From: Mongoliimonas terrestris
GTDB lineage: Bacteria > Pseudomonadota > Alphaproteobacteria > Rhizobiales > Pleomorphomonadaceae
Length of the DNA: 64,000 nucleotides
Direction of reading: 5' to 3'
Assembly (NCBI RefSeq): GCF_001927285.1
Contig: NZ_MSIG01000008.1
Span: 1-64,000, forward strand
Of this stretch, positions 17,750 through 27,125 are shown piece by piece. The translations under genes and the position numbers were made by a program. The stretch's first letter is position 1. Each line of letters begins with the position of its first letter. A model generated the notes under the pieces. That model worked only from the letters and a program-made list of their open reading frames with translations. It did no database searches and was not told where the DNA came from.

Positions 17750-18868
17750 ATGTTCGGCCCCTCAGACCACAAGGTGCCAAAGAGACGGAGCGCCCCGCGG
17801 CTGACCGTGGTCGGCGCCACGGATCGCCCGCAGGCCCTGAGGCCGCTGACCGTCCTCTATGTGGAGGATGACGCCGACGACGTGTTCCTGATGCGTCGCC
17901 ATCTGGCGAAGTCCGCCCACTTCCAGGTCGAACTCGTGCACGCTTCGACCCTCGATACGGCGCGGACCCTGACGGCCGAGCATGCCTACGACGTGGTGTT
18001 CTGCGACTTCTGGCTCGGCGGCGATACCACCGTGCCGCTCATCGATGAACTGGCCCGGGCCACCGACGCGGCGGTGGTGCTGGTGTCGTCCTTGGAGAAC
18101 GAGGACATCGAACTGATCGGGCGCCGGGCCGGAGCCGCCGGCTTCGTGGCCAAGGACGACCTGTCGGCCGCCGCCCTCGACCGCATCCTCAACACGCTCC
18201 TGCCGGCCGGCGTCGTCGCCGATGCGGTGGATGCCCGGCAGGCAGGCGGCGTCGGCCCCTGGCTGCGGGCGCTGATGCGGACGCTCGACGCTGCCGGGCC
18301 GGTGGTGGGCGCGACCACCGACGAGGCCTTCGCCGGCCGCTTCATCGCCGACCTGTCGGCCGTCGACGGATCGCTGAGGGGCGACGTCATCGACCGGCTC
18401 GCCGACCTCGACCGGGCGAGCCGCCGGGGCGGACCGGTCCGCTTCGACGCGGTGCCCTATCTGACCGACGCGGTGGCGACCCTTCGGGTGCGCGGCGGGC
18501 GGGCGGCCCGGATCGATTTCCTGGCGCCCTACCTCCCGGTGCCCCTGGTGGCCAACCCGGCCATCTTCACCGATCTCCTGCACGGCTTCTTCGTGGAAGC
18601 CCTCGATCTGGTGCGCGCCGGCCGTCCGCTCGTGGTGACGCCGCAGGTCGTCTCCGGCGCGCTCCTCGTGCGGATGACCGCCGACACCGCGCCGCACCGT
18701 GCCCCGGTCGACGGCAGCGAGGCGGCGCGCACGCGGGCGGCGGCCGATGCCCGCCGCATGTTGGTCGAGACTCTGGCCCAGGCGGCGGGCGGCCATTGCG
18801 GCTTCGGCGCGCCGAGCGCGCCGTTCGCCGCCATCCTCTCGGTTCCGCTGCGCCCCCCGGCGGCCTGA
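17750..18868 (+). CDS. Response regulator with C-terminal pseudo-kinase-like domain
   Basis: A 372-residue protein from the ATG at 17750, which is preceded by GGAGAG. The receiver domain covers about residues 33-150: acidic pocket in LYVEDDADDV, phospho-acceptor Asp86 in VVFCDFWLGG, Ser113/Ser114 and Lys135 in GFVAKDD. The remaining 220 residues have no DNA-binding domain and no GGDEF, EAL or HisKA motif. They begin with a possible helical pair and then a region that vaguely recalls a histidine-kinase-like fold without the H, N or G boxes, as in histidine phosphotransferases of the ChpT type; this is only a guess. Tandem CtrA-type motifs lie upstream, so cell-cycle control is likely. Partner unknown. 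Confidence 0.82.
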   Translation: MFGPSDHKVPKRRSAPRLTVVGATDRPQALRPLTVLYVEDDADDVFLMRRHLAKSAHFQVELVHASTLDTARTLTAEHAYDVVFCDFWLGGDTTVPLIDELARATDAAVVLVSSLENEDIELIGRRAGAAGFVAKDDLSAAALDRILNTLLPAGVVADAVDARQAGGVGPWLRALMRTLDAAGPVVGATTDEAFAGRFIADLSAVDGSLRGDVIDRLADLDRASRRGGPVRFDAVPYLTDAVATLRVRGGRAARIDFLAPYLPVPLVANPAIFTDLLHGFFVEALDLVRAGRPLVVTPQVVSGALLVRMTADTAPHRAPVDGSEAARTRAAADARRMLVETLAQAAGGHCGFGAPSAPFAAILSVPLRPPAA

Positions 18869-18893
18869 CCGCACCGGCGAACGGGCTTCGGGA

Positions 18894-19910
18894 TCAGCGC
18901 CGGTTGAGGAGATCGGGGCCTTGGCCGAGGATGGCCGGGTCCACCGACCCGATGGCCTCCGGCGCCTTCTCCGCATAGTCGACCGACGAGAGGATGTGCC
19001 GGATGGCATTCAGCCGGGCGCGCTTCTTGTCGTTGGCGAGAATGACCGTCCACGGGGCGTGGACGCTGTGGGTGGCCGCCAGCATGGCATCGCGCGCCTT
19101 GGTGTAGGCATCCCAGAGGCCGAGGGCCTTGATGTCGATCGGCGACAGCTTCCAGATCTTCAACGGGTCGTGCCGCCGGTCGTAGAAGCGCTTCAGCTGC
19201 ATCTCGCGGCCGATGTCGAGCCAGATCTTGAAGAGGATCAGGCCGTCGTCCACGAGCAACTGTTCGAACACCGGCGCCTGGTGCAGGAAGGAGCGCACCT
19301 CCGCCTCGCTGCAGAAGCCCATCACCCGTTCCACCCCTGCCCGGTTGTACCAGGAGCGGTCGAACAGCACGATCTCGCCGCGGGTCGGCAGCTGCGCCAC
19401 ATAGCGCTGGAAGTACCATTGGCCGCGTTCGGTGTCGCTCGGCTTGGGCAGGGCCACGGCGCGAGCGGAGCGGGGGTTGAGGTAGGCGCGTACCGTCTCC
19501 ACCATGCCGCCCTTGCCGGCCGCGTCGCGCCCCTCGAACAGGATGACGACCCGAGCGCCGGTCTCGCTCACCCACTTCTGCAACTTGACGAGTTCGATCT
19601 GCAGGAGCCGCAACTGGTCCTCGTAGACCCGGTCCTTGGTGGTATCCTCGTAGGGATAGCCGCCGGACGCCAGCGCCCGCTCGACGATCTCGGGCGCGAG
19701 CACCGGGTCGTCCAGGTCGAAATGGATGTCGCCGACCGGAATGCTTGGTGCCTGCGGCGCATGGTTGGCGAGCACCGCGGCCCCTTCGCGGTCGGCGAGG
19801 GCCTGCGGCTCCGCCGCCGCAAGGGCGGTGTCGACCGCGTGCCCGTCGCGGCCGTTCGCGCTGGCTTCCGTGGCCGATTTCTTGGTCTTTGCCTTCGGCT
19901 TCTTGCTCAT
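18894..19910 (-). CDS. ppk2: Polyphosphate kinase 2
   Basis: A 338-residue enzyme that transfers phosphate between polyphosphate and nucleotides. After a Lys-rich and low-complexity N-terminal 85 residues comes the PPK2 core: Walker A GRDAAGKGG at 127-135, FDRSWYNRAGVERVMGFC as the Walker B and lid entry, and FKIWLDIGREMQLKRF. The basic segment LKRFYDRRHDPLKIWKLSP is typical for the one-domain PPK2. It is convergent with the response regulator and lies next to phoR-phoB, so it fits a phosphate-reserve theme. Whether it prefers GDP, ADP or AMP cannot be told from motifs alone. Confidence 0.95.
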   Translation of the reverse strand: MSKKPKAKTKKSATEASANGRDGHAVDTALAAAEPQALADREGAAVLANHAPQAPSIPVGDIHFDLDDPVLAPEIVERALASGGYPYEDTTKDRVYEDQLRLLQIELVKLQKWVSETGARVVILFEGRDAAGKGGMVETVRAYLNPRSARAVALPKPSDTERGQWYFQRYVAQLPTRGEIVLFDRSWYNRAGVERVMGFCSEAEVRSFLHQAPVFEQLLVDDGLILFKIWLDIGREMQLKRFYDRRHDPLKIWKLSPIDIKALGLWDAYTKARDAMLAATHSVHAPWTVILANDKKRARLNAIRHILSSVDYAEKAPEAIGSVDPAILGQGPDLLNRR

Positions 19911-20087
19911 GTCCGCCTCCCGTCACCCCAGCGTCGCCGCATGATGCTAACAGGCTGGGCGACGAAAGCGACACGCTGGATGATTCGCGGGCAGACTGTC
20001 GAACAGCCTGGCACGGTGGACGCCCATCTTTTGCCGGCAAACCGCGACAGGGCATGCCGACGGTGCCCGTCGGGCACGGGAGTGGAC

Positions 20088-21467
20088 ATGGAGATGGCCG
20101 GGGCGGACGACAGCCGGACACCGACGACGGCATCCTCGCGGGCCGTGGCGCGGCTGCGGGCGCATCGGCTGCTGCTGGCGGTCGCCGCCATGGTCGCCGG
20201 GGCGGCGATCCTCGTCTACGACGTGCCGATGGCAGGCGCGGCCGCCGGGCTGCTGATCCTGGCCGGCGCGGTGGCGTTCGGCCTTGGCGGCGCCCCGCAT
20301 CGCCCGCCGGACCGGCCGGCGCGGACCTCCGGCACGACCCCTGTGTGGCCCGACACCGGCATGAAGCTCGTGGTCGACGTGATCGAGGACCCGTGCTTCA
20401 TCACCGACGGGACCGGCATCGTCCGCTACCAGAACCACGCCGCCGGCGAGCGGTTCGGGATGGCACGACCCGGCGATCCGCTGTCGTTCAAGCTGCGGGT
20501 GCCGGAGCTTCTCGCCGCCCTGGAGCGGGTCGGTCGCGGCGGCGACGTGGAAGCGGTCCGGTTCGCCGAGCGGGTGCCGACAGAACGAGCCTGGCTCGCC
20601 CGCGTCGCCGGGGTGCGCGTCGGCCGCCGGGAGGGCCGGGCGCGCACGGACTTCATTCTCGTCCGGCTGCACGACGAAACCGAGATGATGCGCGTGGAGC
20701 GCATGCGCGTGGACTTCATCGCCAACGCCAGCCACGAACTGCGCACGCCGCTCGCGTCCCTCACCGGCTTCGTCGAGACCCTGCTCGGTCCGGCCCGCAA
20801 CGACGAGGTGAACCGCGAGCGCTTCCTGAAGATCATGCTGGAGCAGGCCGGCCGCATGGCCCGCCTGATCGACGACCTTCTCTCCCTGTCGCGCATCGAG
20901 ATGAAGGCGCACCTGCGGCCGGAGACCTCCGTCGACATGGCGCAGGTGGTCGGGCAGGTGATCGACATGCTGGGGCCGCTCGCCGAGGAGACCGGCGCGC
21001 GCGTCGTCCGCACCCTGGCGCCGGTCGACCACCGGGTGCGCGGCGACCGGGACGAGCTCATCCAGGTGACCACCAATCTCGTGGAGAACGCCCTCAAATA
21101 CGGGCGGGACGGCGGGCGGGTGGACATCACCTTGACGGCGGAGAAGGGCCCGGACGGCGCCGAGGGGCGGCTGCTCACGGTGCGCGACGACGGTCCAGGG
21201 ATCGCACCGGAACACCTGCCGCGGCTGACCGAGCGCTTCTATCGGGTCGACGCCGACCAGAGCCGCCGGCGCAAAGGCACCGGCCTCGGGCTCGCCATCG
21301 TCAAGCACATCGTCGCCCGCCATCGGGGCCGGCTTTCGATCCGCTCCACGCCGGGCGAGGGCGCGAGCTTCAGCATCTGGCTGGAATCGGCCCCCGCGGC
21401 GGCCGCAGGCGCGGGGTCGGCCGTGCGCCCCGGCCCGGCCGTTGATCTTTCCCTCGACCGTCACTAG
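20088..21467 (+). CDS. phoR: Phosphate regulon sensor histidine kinase PhoR
   Basis: A 459-residue membrane sensor kinase. Two hydrophobic helices (residues 28-45 and 50-66) anchor it without a real periplasmic domain. A PAS-like segment follows at about 90-195 (VIEDPCFITDGTGIVRYQN). The H box is FIANASHELRTPLASL with His216, then NLVENALKYG (N box), DDGPGIAPEHLPRLTERFYR (G1/F) and GTGLGLAIVKHI (G2). The start at 20088 has a GGGAG site; nearby ATG and GTG codons make the exact start uncertain. phoB follows 148 bp later. In many relatives the pst genes lie between these two genes, but not here. Confidence 0.9.
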   Translation: MEMAGADDSRTPTTASSRAVARLRAHRLLLAVAAMVAGAAILVYDVPMAGAAAGLLILAGAVAFGLGGAPHRPPDRPARTSGTTPVWPDTGMKLVVDVIEDPCFITDGTGIVRYQNHAAGERFGMARPGDPLSFKLRVPELLAALERVGRGGDVEAVRFAERVPTERAWLARVAGVRVGRREGRARTDFILVRLHDETEMMRVERMRVDFIANASHELRTPLASLTGFVETLLGPARNDEVNRERFLKIMLEQAGRMARLIDDLLSLSRIEMKAHLRPETSVDMAQVVGQVIDMLGPLAEETGARVVRTLAPVDHRVRGDRDELIQVTTNLVENALKYGRDGGRVDITLTAEKGPDGAEGRLLTVRDDGPGIAPEHLPRLTERFYRVDADQSRRRKGTGLGLAIVKHIVARHRGRLSIRSTPGEGASFSIWLESAPAAAAGAGSAVRPGPAVDLSLDRH

Positions 21468-21615
21468 AACGTCATGGAAGAGCGGTGGCGCTGGCGTCGC
21501 CGCCCGGCCCCGGTCCGCGCCTCCGTCGCAGGCCGCCGATCGGAGGCCATGCAATGTCTCCTCTGCGACAACGGCCGGACCGCCGGCCGTCGCCGGGGAC
21601 AACGAGACGGGTTCC

Positions 21616-22323
21616 GTGACGCGCGTACTGATCGTGGAGGATGAGGAGCCCCTTCGGGCGCTGCTCACCTATAACCTGGAGGCCGAGGGCTTCCAGGTGG
21701 ACGTGGCGGCCCGGGGCGACGACGCCGCCGTCCGCCTGGACGAGGGCCTGCCCGACGTCCTGGTGCTGGACTGGATGCTGCCGGGCCTCTCCGGAATCGA
21801 GCTCTGCCGGCGCCTGCGCCAGGATCCGCGCTCTCGGCGGCTGCCGATCATCATGCTGACCGCCCGCGCCGACGAGACAGACCGGGTCCGTGGGCTTGCC
21901 ACCGGCGCCGACGACTATGTGGTGAAGCCCTTCTCGGTGCCGGAGCTGATCGCCCGGGTCCGCGCGCTGCTGCGCCGGGTCGATCCGGACGCCACGGCGA
22001 GCCGGCTGGTGGTCGGCGACATCGAACTCGACCGCGAGACGCACCGGGTCCGCCGATCCGGCCGGGATGTGCACCTCGGCCCGACCGAGTTCAAGCTCCT
22101 GGACTTCCTGATGCGCAGCCCCGGGCGGGTCTATTCGCGCGACCAGCTGCTGGACGGTGTCTGGGGGCGGGACGTCTATGTGGACGACCGCACCGTGGAC
22201 GTGCACGTCGGCCGCCTGCGGCGCTCGCTCAACCACGGCGACCTGCCGGATCCGATCCGCACCGTCCGGGGCGCCGGCTACAGCTTCGACGAGCGGTTCG
22301 AGGAGCGGGCCGCCGGCGCCTGA
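21616..22323 (+). CDS. phoB: Phosphate regulon response regulator PhoB
   Basis: A 235-residue OmpR-class transcription factor that should be phosphorylated by the neighbouring PhoR and act on phosphate-starvation promoters. Receiver domain at 1-120: acidic pocket VEDEE, phospho-acceptor Asp52 in VLDWMLPGLSG, Thr82 and Lys104 in YVVKPF. Winged-helix DNA-binding domain at about 130-230 with LGPTEFKLLDFLM and DRTVDVHVGRLRRSL, and the ending IRTVRGAGYSF. I choose the GTG at 21616 because it gives the normal PhoB N-terminus (TRVLIVEDE); the longer open frame upstream has no family counterpart. Confidence 0.93.
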   Translation: MTRVLIVEDEEPLRALLTYNLEAEGFQVDVAARGDDAAVRLDEGLPDVLVLDWMLPGLSGIELCRRLRQDPRSRRLPIIMLTARADETDRVRGLATGADDYVVKPFSVPELIARVRALLRRVDPDATASRLVVGDIELDRETHRVRRSGRDVHLGPTEFKLLDFLMRSPGRVYSRDQLLDGVWGRDVYVDDRTVDVHVGRLRRSLNHGDLPDPIRTVRGAGYSFDERFEERAAGA

Positions 22324-22486
22324 GAGCCGGCCTCGGCAGGGGGCTCCGGCGCAGCGCCGGGCCTGACCGGCACCGGCCGCCTCCCCATATGACAGTCCGG
22401 TGATTGATGCGGGTCAAGGCGGACCGGCACGGGGGACCTCTATGCTTCCTGGCATCCTACCAGCCGAGAAGCGGAGCTCCTTTCCC

Positions 22487-23512
22487 ATGTCGAAGACCAT
22501 GAAAGCCGCCGTCGTGCACGCCTTCGGCCAACCTCTCGTCCTGGAGGAGGTCGCGGTGCCGGAGCCCGGACCCGGCCAGGTGCTCGTCAAGATCGTGGCG
22601 AGCGGCGTCTGCCACACGGACATCCACGCGGCCGACGGCGACTGGCCGGTGAAGCCCAAGCTGCCCTTCATCCCCGGACACGAGGGCGTCGGCTATGTGG
22701 CGGCGCTCGGGCCCGGCGTGAAGGGCCTGAAGGAGGGCGATCCGGTCGGCGTGCCGTGGCTCCACGACGCCTGCGGCTGCTGCGAGCATTGCACCACCGG
22801 GTGGGAGACGCTCTGCGAGGACCAGCACAACACCGGCTATGGCGTCGACGGCGGCTATGCCGAATACGTGCTCGCCGACGCCGACTACGTGGGACGCCTG
22901 CCGGAGAACCCGGACTTCGTCGCCATGGCGCCCATCCTCTGCGCCGGCGTCACCACCTACAAGGGCCTGAAGGAGACCGAGGCCCGCCCCGGCCAATGGG
23001 TGGTGATCTCCGGCATCGGCGGCCTCGGCCATGTGGCCGTCCAGTACGCCAAGGCCATGGGCCTGCACGTGGCGGCGGTGGACGTGGCGGAGGACAAGCT
23101 GGCGCTTGCCCGCAAGCTCGGTGCCGACGTGACGGTGAACGCGGCCGAGGAGGACGTGGGCGCGGCCATCGGCAAGGCGACCCACGGCGGGGCGCACGGG
23201 GTTCTGGTCACCGCCGTGTCCCGGCAGGCCTTCGCGGACGCCCTGAAGATGGTCCGCCGGCGCGGCACGGTCAGCCTCGTCGGCCTGCCGCCGGGCGATT
23301 TCCCGACGCCGATCTTCGACGTGGTGCTGAAGCGGGTGACGATCCGCGGCTCCATCGTGGGCACCCGGCGCGACCTCGCCGAGGCGATCGAGTTCGCCGC
23401 CGAAGGCAAGGTGACGGCGACCACGAGCACCGAACCGCTGGAGGCGATCAACGGCGTGTTCGACCGGCTGAAGGCCGGCCAGGTGGACGGGCGCGTGGTG
23501 CTGACGCTCTAG
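22487..23512 (+). CDS. adhP: Zinc-dependent alcohol dehydrogenase AdhP
   Basis: A 341-residue NAD-dependent medium-chain alcohol dehydrogenase. Catalytic zinc ligands are Cys42 (ASGVCHTD) and His65 (GHEGVG), with a later Cys in APILCAGVT. The structural zinc site is Cys96, Cys99, Cys102 and Cys110. The Rossmann motif is [19 protein letters not shown], followed by VDVAEDKL where the Asp prefers NAD over NADP. The ATG at 22487 has GGAG 11 bp upstream. Length and motifs match E. coli AdhP. It appears to be a single-gene unit between phoB and the rimP promoter. Confidence 0.95.
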   Translation: MSKTMKAAVVHAFGQPLVLEEVAVPEPGPGQVLVKIVASGVCHTDIHAADGDWPVKPKLPFIPGHEGVGYVAALGPGVKGLKEGDPVGVPWLHDACGCCEHCTTGWETLCEDQHNTGYGVDGGYAEYVLADADYVGRLPENPDFVAMAPILCAGVTTYKGLKETEARPGQWVVISGIGGLGHVAVQYAKAMGLHVAAVDVAEDKLALARKLGADVTVNAAEEDVGAAIGKATHGGAHGVLVTAVSRQAFADALKMVRRRGTVSLVGLPPGDFPTPIFDVVLKRVTIRGSIVGTRRDLAEAIEFAAEGKVTATTSTEPLEAINGVFDRLKAGQVDGRVVLTL

Positions 23513-23552
23513 CCGAGCTGTATCAGCCGGGCTTCGTCAAGGCCGGTCGGGC

Positions 23553-23581
23553 TTGCCAAAGCGGCTTGCCGCCGCTATAGA
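23553..23581 (+). promoter_or_regulatory. Strong housekeeping promoter of the rimP-nusA-infB operon
   Basis: TTGCCA at 23553-23558 and TATAGA at 23576-23581 are separated by 17 bp, a close match to the primary sigma consensus. Transcription would start near 23588, giving a leader of about 125 nt before rimP that includes the hairpin at 23620-23652. Confidence 0.6.
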
Positions 23582-23619
23582 GAGCCCATCAGTTCTGATG
23601 TGCTCGCTAAGAGCGGATT

Positions 23620-23652
23620 GGAGTGGGTTCCCCCGGAACCCGCTCCTTTTTA
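23620..23652 (+). terminator. Terminator-like hairpin in the rimP leader (possible attenuator)
   Basis: A 12-bp stem (GGAGTGGGTTCC at 23620-23631 with GGAACCCGCTCC at 23635-23646, one G-U pair) with a three-base loop is followed by TTTTTATT. It has all features of an intrinsic terminator but lies downstream of the predicted rimP promoter, so it may act as an attenuator of the operon instead of ending the adhP transcript. Both roles are possible. Confidence 0.75.
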
Positions 23653-23714
23653 TTATCCGCGGCCCCACAATCCGAGGCGGGACATCGATTGCACGAAGGC
23701 ACCGACCGACCCAT

Positions 23715-24338
23715 ATGACTGCTGACGAGATCGCCCCGACCCCTCCGACCGCGCCCGCCGAAGGACAGGCCACCGCCGACGCTCCGGTCGCGGATCTGAA
23801 CGAGCCGCGCGTGGTGTCCGAGACCGGCGTGGACGCGCGGGTGGCGGCGATCGTGGAGCCGGTGCTCGTCGATCTCGGCTACCGGCTCGTGCGGGTGAAG
23901 CTGTCCGGCCTCAACGGCCTGACGCTGCAGATCATGGCGGAGCGGCCGGACGGCACCATGGCGGTGGAGGACTGCGAGGCGGTGAGCCGCGCCATCTCGC
24001 CGGTGCTCGACGTGGACGACCCGATCGACAAGGCCTACCACCTGGAGGTCTCGTCTCCGGGCATCGATCGTCCGCTGGTGCGCCGGTCCGACTTCGACCG
24101 TTGGTCCGGGTTCGAGGCCAAGCTGGAACTCACCGTGCCGCAGATCGGCCGCAAGCGCTTCCGCGGCTGGCTTTTGGGCACGCGCGGAGACGACGCGGCC
24201 CGCGATGGCGGCATGCGCCTCTTGCAGGCGGCGGACGGGATCGACGAGGTCTGGTTTCCGCTCGACACGGTGGCGGATGCCCGGCTCGTCCTCAACGACG
24301 CGTTGATCCGCGACTCGCTGAAGGCGAGCAAGAACTAG
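23715..24338 (+). CDS. rimP: Ribosome maturation factor RimP
   Basis: A 207-residue factor for maturation of the small ribosomal subunit. An extra 35 low-complexity residues (Ala/Pro/Thr/Glu) precede the conserved part, which begins [20 protein letters not shown]. The landmarks [34 protein letters not shown] and [14 protein letters not shown] are all present. The C-terminal SH3-like half follows and is longer than in E. coli. ATG 23715 is the first sensible start after the leader hairpin; its ribosome site is weak. It heads the conserved rimP-nusA-ylxR-infB order. Confidence 0.95.
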   Translation: MTADEIAPTPPTAPAEGQATADAPVADLNEPRVVSETGVDARVAAIVEPVLVDLGYRLVRVKLSGLNGLTLQIMAERPDGTMAVEDCEAVSRAISPVLDVDDPIDKAYHLEVSSPGIDRPLVRRSDFDRWSGFEAKLELTVPQIGRKRFRGWLLGTRGDDAARDGGMRLLQAADGIDEVWFPLDTVADARLVLNDALIRDSLKASKN

Positions 24339-24483
24339 ACGAGGGGCGGTCTGCCGGGGCCGGACGCCCCGACAGGCCGACGAGCACGGGTCCGTCGATC
24401 ACCGGCCCCCCGGAGAACCGGGAGCGCCCGGATCGGTGGGTCCTCAGACCATGGACCTTCGAAAAGGTCAGGAGAGAGAAAGC

Positions 24484-26157
24484 ATGGCCGTCAGCGCGAA
24501 CCGACTGGAACTCCTGCAGATCGCCGACGCGGTCGCGCGTGAGAAGTCGATCGATCGCCAGATCGTGATCGCCGCCATGGAGGACGCCATCCAGAAGGCG
24601 GCCCGGTCCCGCTACGGCTCCGACACGGACGTGCGCGCCGAGATCAACCCGCGCACCGGCGAGATCCGGCTGCAGCGCCTGTTGCAGGTGGTGGAGAGCG
24701 TGGAGAACGTGTCGACCGAGGTCGACCTCGCCGAGGCGCGCCACCGCAACCCGGCCGCCCGCATCGGCGACTTCATCGCCGAGCCGCTGCCGCCGATCGA
24801 CTTCGGCCGCATCGCCGCCCAGTCAGCCAAGCAGGTGATCGTGCAGAAGGTGCGCGAAGCCGAGCGCGACCGGCAGTTCGACGAATTCAAGGACCGCATC
24901 GGCGAAATCGTGAACGGCGTGGTCAAGCGCGTGGAATACGGCAACGTGATCGTGGACCTCGGCCGCGGCGAGGCGATCGTGCGCCGCGACGAGCTGATCC
25001 CGCGCGAGACCTTCCGCTACGGCGACCGCATCCGCGCCCTCATCTTCGACGTCAGGCGCGAGCAGCGCGGCCCGCAGGTCTTCCTCAGCCGCACCCATCC
25101 GCAGTTCATGGCCAAGCTGTTCGCCCAGGAAGTGCCGGAGATCTACGACGGCGTCATCGAGGTGAAGTCCGTCGCCCGCGACCCGGGCTCGCGCGCCAAG
25201 ATCGCCGTCATCTCCAAGGACAGCTCCATCGATCCGGTCGGCGCGTGCGTCGGCATGCGCGGCAGCCGCGTCCAGGCGGTGGTGCAGGAGCTCCAGGGCG
25301 AGAAGATCGACATCATCCCCTGGAACGGCGATGCGGCGACCTTCATCGTCAATGCGCTGCAACCCGCCGAGGTTTCCAAGGTTGTCCTTGACGAGGACGC
25401 CGAGCGCATCGAGGTGGTGGTGCCCGACGAGCAGCTGTCGCTCGCCATCGGCCGCCGCGGCCAGAACGTACGCCTCGCCAGCCAGCTGACCGGCTGGGCG
25501 ATCGACATCATGACCGAGGCCGAGGAAAGCGAGCGCCGCCAGAAGGAGTTCAACGAGCGCACCGAGCTCTTCATGAACGCCCTCAACGTGGACGAGGTGG
25601 TGGGCCAGCTGCTCGCCACCGAAGGCTTCGGCTCGGTGGAGGAACTCGCCTACGTGGACCGCGACGAGATCGCGTCCATCGAGGGCTTCGACGACGACAC
25701 CGCCGAGGAGATCCAGGCGCGCGCTCTGGAATTCCTCGACGCCAAGGAGCGCGAGCTCGACGAGGAGCGCGTCAAGCTCGGGGTCGCGGACGAGTTGAAG
25801 GATGTGCCGGGCGTGACCACCGCCATGATGGTGGCCCTCGGCAAGGACGGCGTGAAGACGGTCGAGGACCTCGCCGGCTGCGCCACCGACGACCTCGTCG
25901 GCTGGACCGAGCGCAAGGGCGGCGAGACCACCCGTCACAAGGGCGCGCTCTCCGATCTCGACGTGAGCCGGGCGGACGCCGAGGCGATCGTCATGGCGGC
26001 GCGCGTCGCCGCCGGCTGGATCGAAGCGCCCGTCGAGACCCCGGAAGCCGATGCGGCCGACGACGACGCCGAGGCGGACGGGGGCGAGGCGGATGGCGCC
26101 GAGGCCGACGATGCGGCACCGGCCGACGACGCGGCGACCGAGGCCGCGAGCGCCTGA
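24484..26157 (+). CDS. nusA: Transcription termination/antitermination factor NusA
   Basis: A 557-residue RNA polymerase-binding factor. The N-terminal polymerase-binding domain starts [20 protein letters not shown]. The S1 domain is near residues 135-200 ([20 protein letters not shown]), followed by two KH domains ([18 protein letters not shown] and [19 protein letters not shown]). Two C-terminal helix-hairpin-helix repeats (about 370-420 and 440-510) end in an acidic Ala/Asp/Glu tail of about 45 residues. The ATG at 24484 is preceded by AGGAGAG. It shares the operon with rimP and infB; the acidic tail is common in alphaproteobacterial NusA. Confidence 0.97.
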   Translation: MAVSANRLELLQIADAVAREKSIDRQIVIAAMEDAIQKAARSRYGSDTDVRAEINPRTGEIRLQRLLQVVESVENVSTEVDLAEARHRNPAARIGDFIAEPLPPIDFGRIAAQSAKQVIVQKVREAERDRQFDEFKDRIGEIVNGVVKRVEYGNVIVDLGRGEAIVRRDELIPRETFRYGDRIRALIFDVRREQRGPQVFLSRTHPQFMAKLFAQEVPEIYDGVIEVKSVARDPGSRAKIAVISKDSSIDPVGACVGMRGSRVQAVVQELQGEKIDIIPWNGDAATFIVNALQPAEVSKVVLDEDAERIEVVVPDEQLSLAIGRRGQNVRLASQLTGWAIDIMTEAEESERRQKEFNERTELFMNALNVDEVVGQLLATEGFGSVEELAYVDRDEIASIEGFDDDTAEEIQARALEFLDAKERELDEERVKLGVADELKDVPGVTTAMMVALGKDGVKTVEDLAGCATDDLVGWTERKGGETTRHKGALSDLDVSRADAEAIVMAARVAAGWIEAPVETPEADAADDDAEADGGEADGAEADDAAPADDAATEAASA

Positions 26158-26238
26158 CGAAACGAGACACGCGCCCGGCGGCGATCGTCGCCCGGCGCCT
26201 TGACGCCGGCACGGCCGGGAAACGAGGAAGACGGGACC

Positions 26239-27048
26239 ATGGCGCCGAAGCGGGACGAGTCCGAACGGACCTGCCTGGTGACGCGGGCGACGGGTCCGAG
26301 CGCCGGCCTCATCCGGTTCGTCCGCGGGCCGGACGGGCAGGTGGTGCCGGACCTGAAGGGCAAGCTGCCCGGTCGCGGGGTCTGGCTGACGGGCCGCCGG
26401 ACGGTGGTCGCCGAGGCGGTGAAGAAGCGGGCGTTCTCCCGCGGCTTCAAGGCCGAGACCGAGACGCCGGCGGACCTGCCGGATCTGGTCGACCGGCTGA
26501 TGGCGGACGCGGCGCTCGGCGCGCTTTCCATGGCGCGCAAGGCCGGAAAGGTCGTGACGGGCTTCGGCAAGGTCACGAGCGCCCTCGGGCGCGGCCAAGC
26601 GGTCGCCGTGATCCACGCGGTCGAGGCGGCCGACGACGGGCGACGCAAGGTGGCGCAGGTGATGCGACGCCGCGCGCGGGCCGAGGCCGGGCTCGACGAC
26701 GAGGCGGGGTACGATGAGGACGACGACGAGAGCGATCTCGACGCCCTCGAACGCGACGGCCTCGCGCCGGACGACGGCCTTGAGGTTGACGATGACGCGG
26801 ATCCGGGCTCTGGCGAGCCGGGGCCGCGCGCTGCGGACGGCGGTTCCGCGATCGACCCGGCATTGCTGCCGCGGGTGATCGGCGGGATCTTCACCAGCCG
26901 CGAATTGGATTTGGCATTGGGCGGCGCAAATGTGATACATGCTGCACTGCTCGCCGGCGGAGCGAGCACCAGCTTCCTCCATAACGCCGCCGCGCTGGCC
27001 CGCTACAGGGGCGCGGCGCAGGATACGGACTGGACAGCGGGCCTTTGA
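26239..27048 (+). CDS. ylxR: YlxR family RNA-binding protein fused to an L7Ae-like domain
   Basis: A 269-residue protein from the ATG at 26239, which has GAGGAAG before it. Residues 1-80 form the YlxR (DUF448) domain with ERTCLVTRA and GKLPGRGVWLT; the second half starts ALGALSMARKAGKVVTGFGKV, typical of the L7Ae/YlxQ fold. That second domain is split by an unusual acidic insert of about 60 residues (DDEAGYDEDDDESDLDALER onward) before the closing part GGANVIHAALLAGGAS. YlxR proteins modulate RNase P and RNA processing in other bacteria; here the role is inferred. It lies in the standard place between nusA and infB. Confidence 0.9.
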   Translation: MAPKRDESERTCLVTRATGPSAGLIRFVRGPDGQVVPDLKGKLPGRGVWLTGRRTVVAEAVKKRAFSRGFKAETETPADLPDLVDRLMADAALGALSMARKAGKVVTGFGKVTSALGRGQAVAVIHAVEAADDGRRKVAQVMRRRARAEAGLDDEAGYDEDDDESDLDALERDGLAPDDGLEVDDDADPGSGEPGPRAADGGSAIDPALLPRVIGGIFTSRELDLALGGANVIHAALLAGGASTSFLHNAAALARYRGAAQDTDWTAGL

Positions 27049-27125
27049 AACAGAGGACCCCGCGGCACGATTGGTCATTGGGCGCGGACGCGAAGCCTCC
27101 TGACCGGCGAGGATAGAGCACACGT

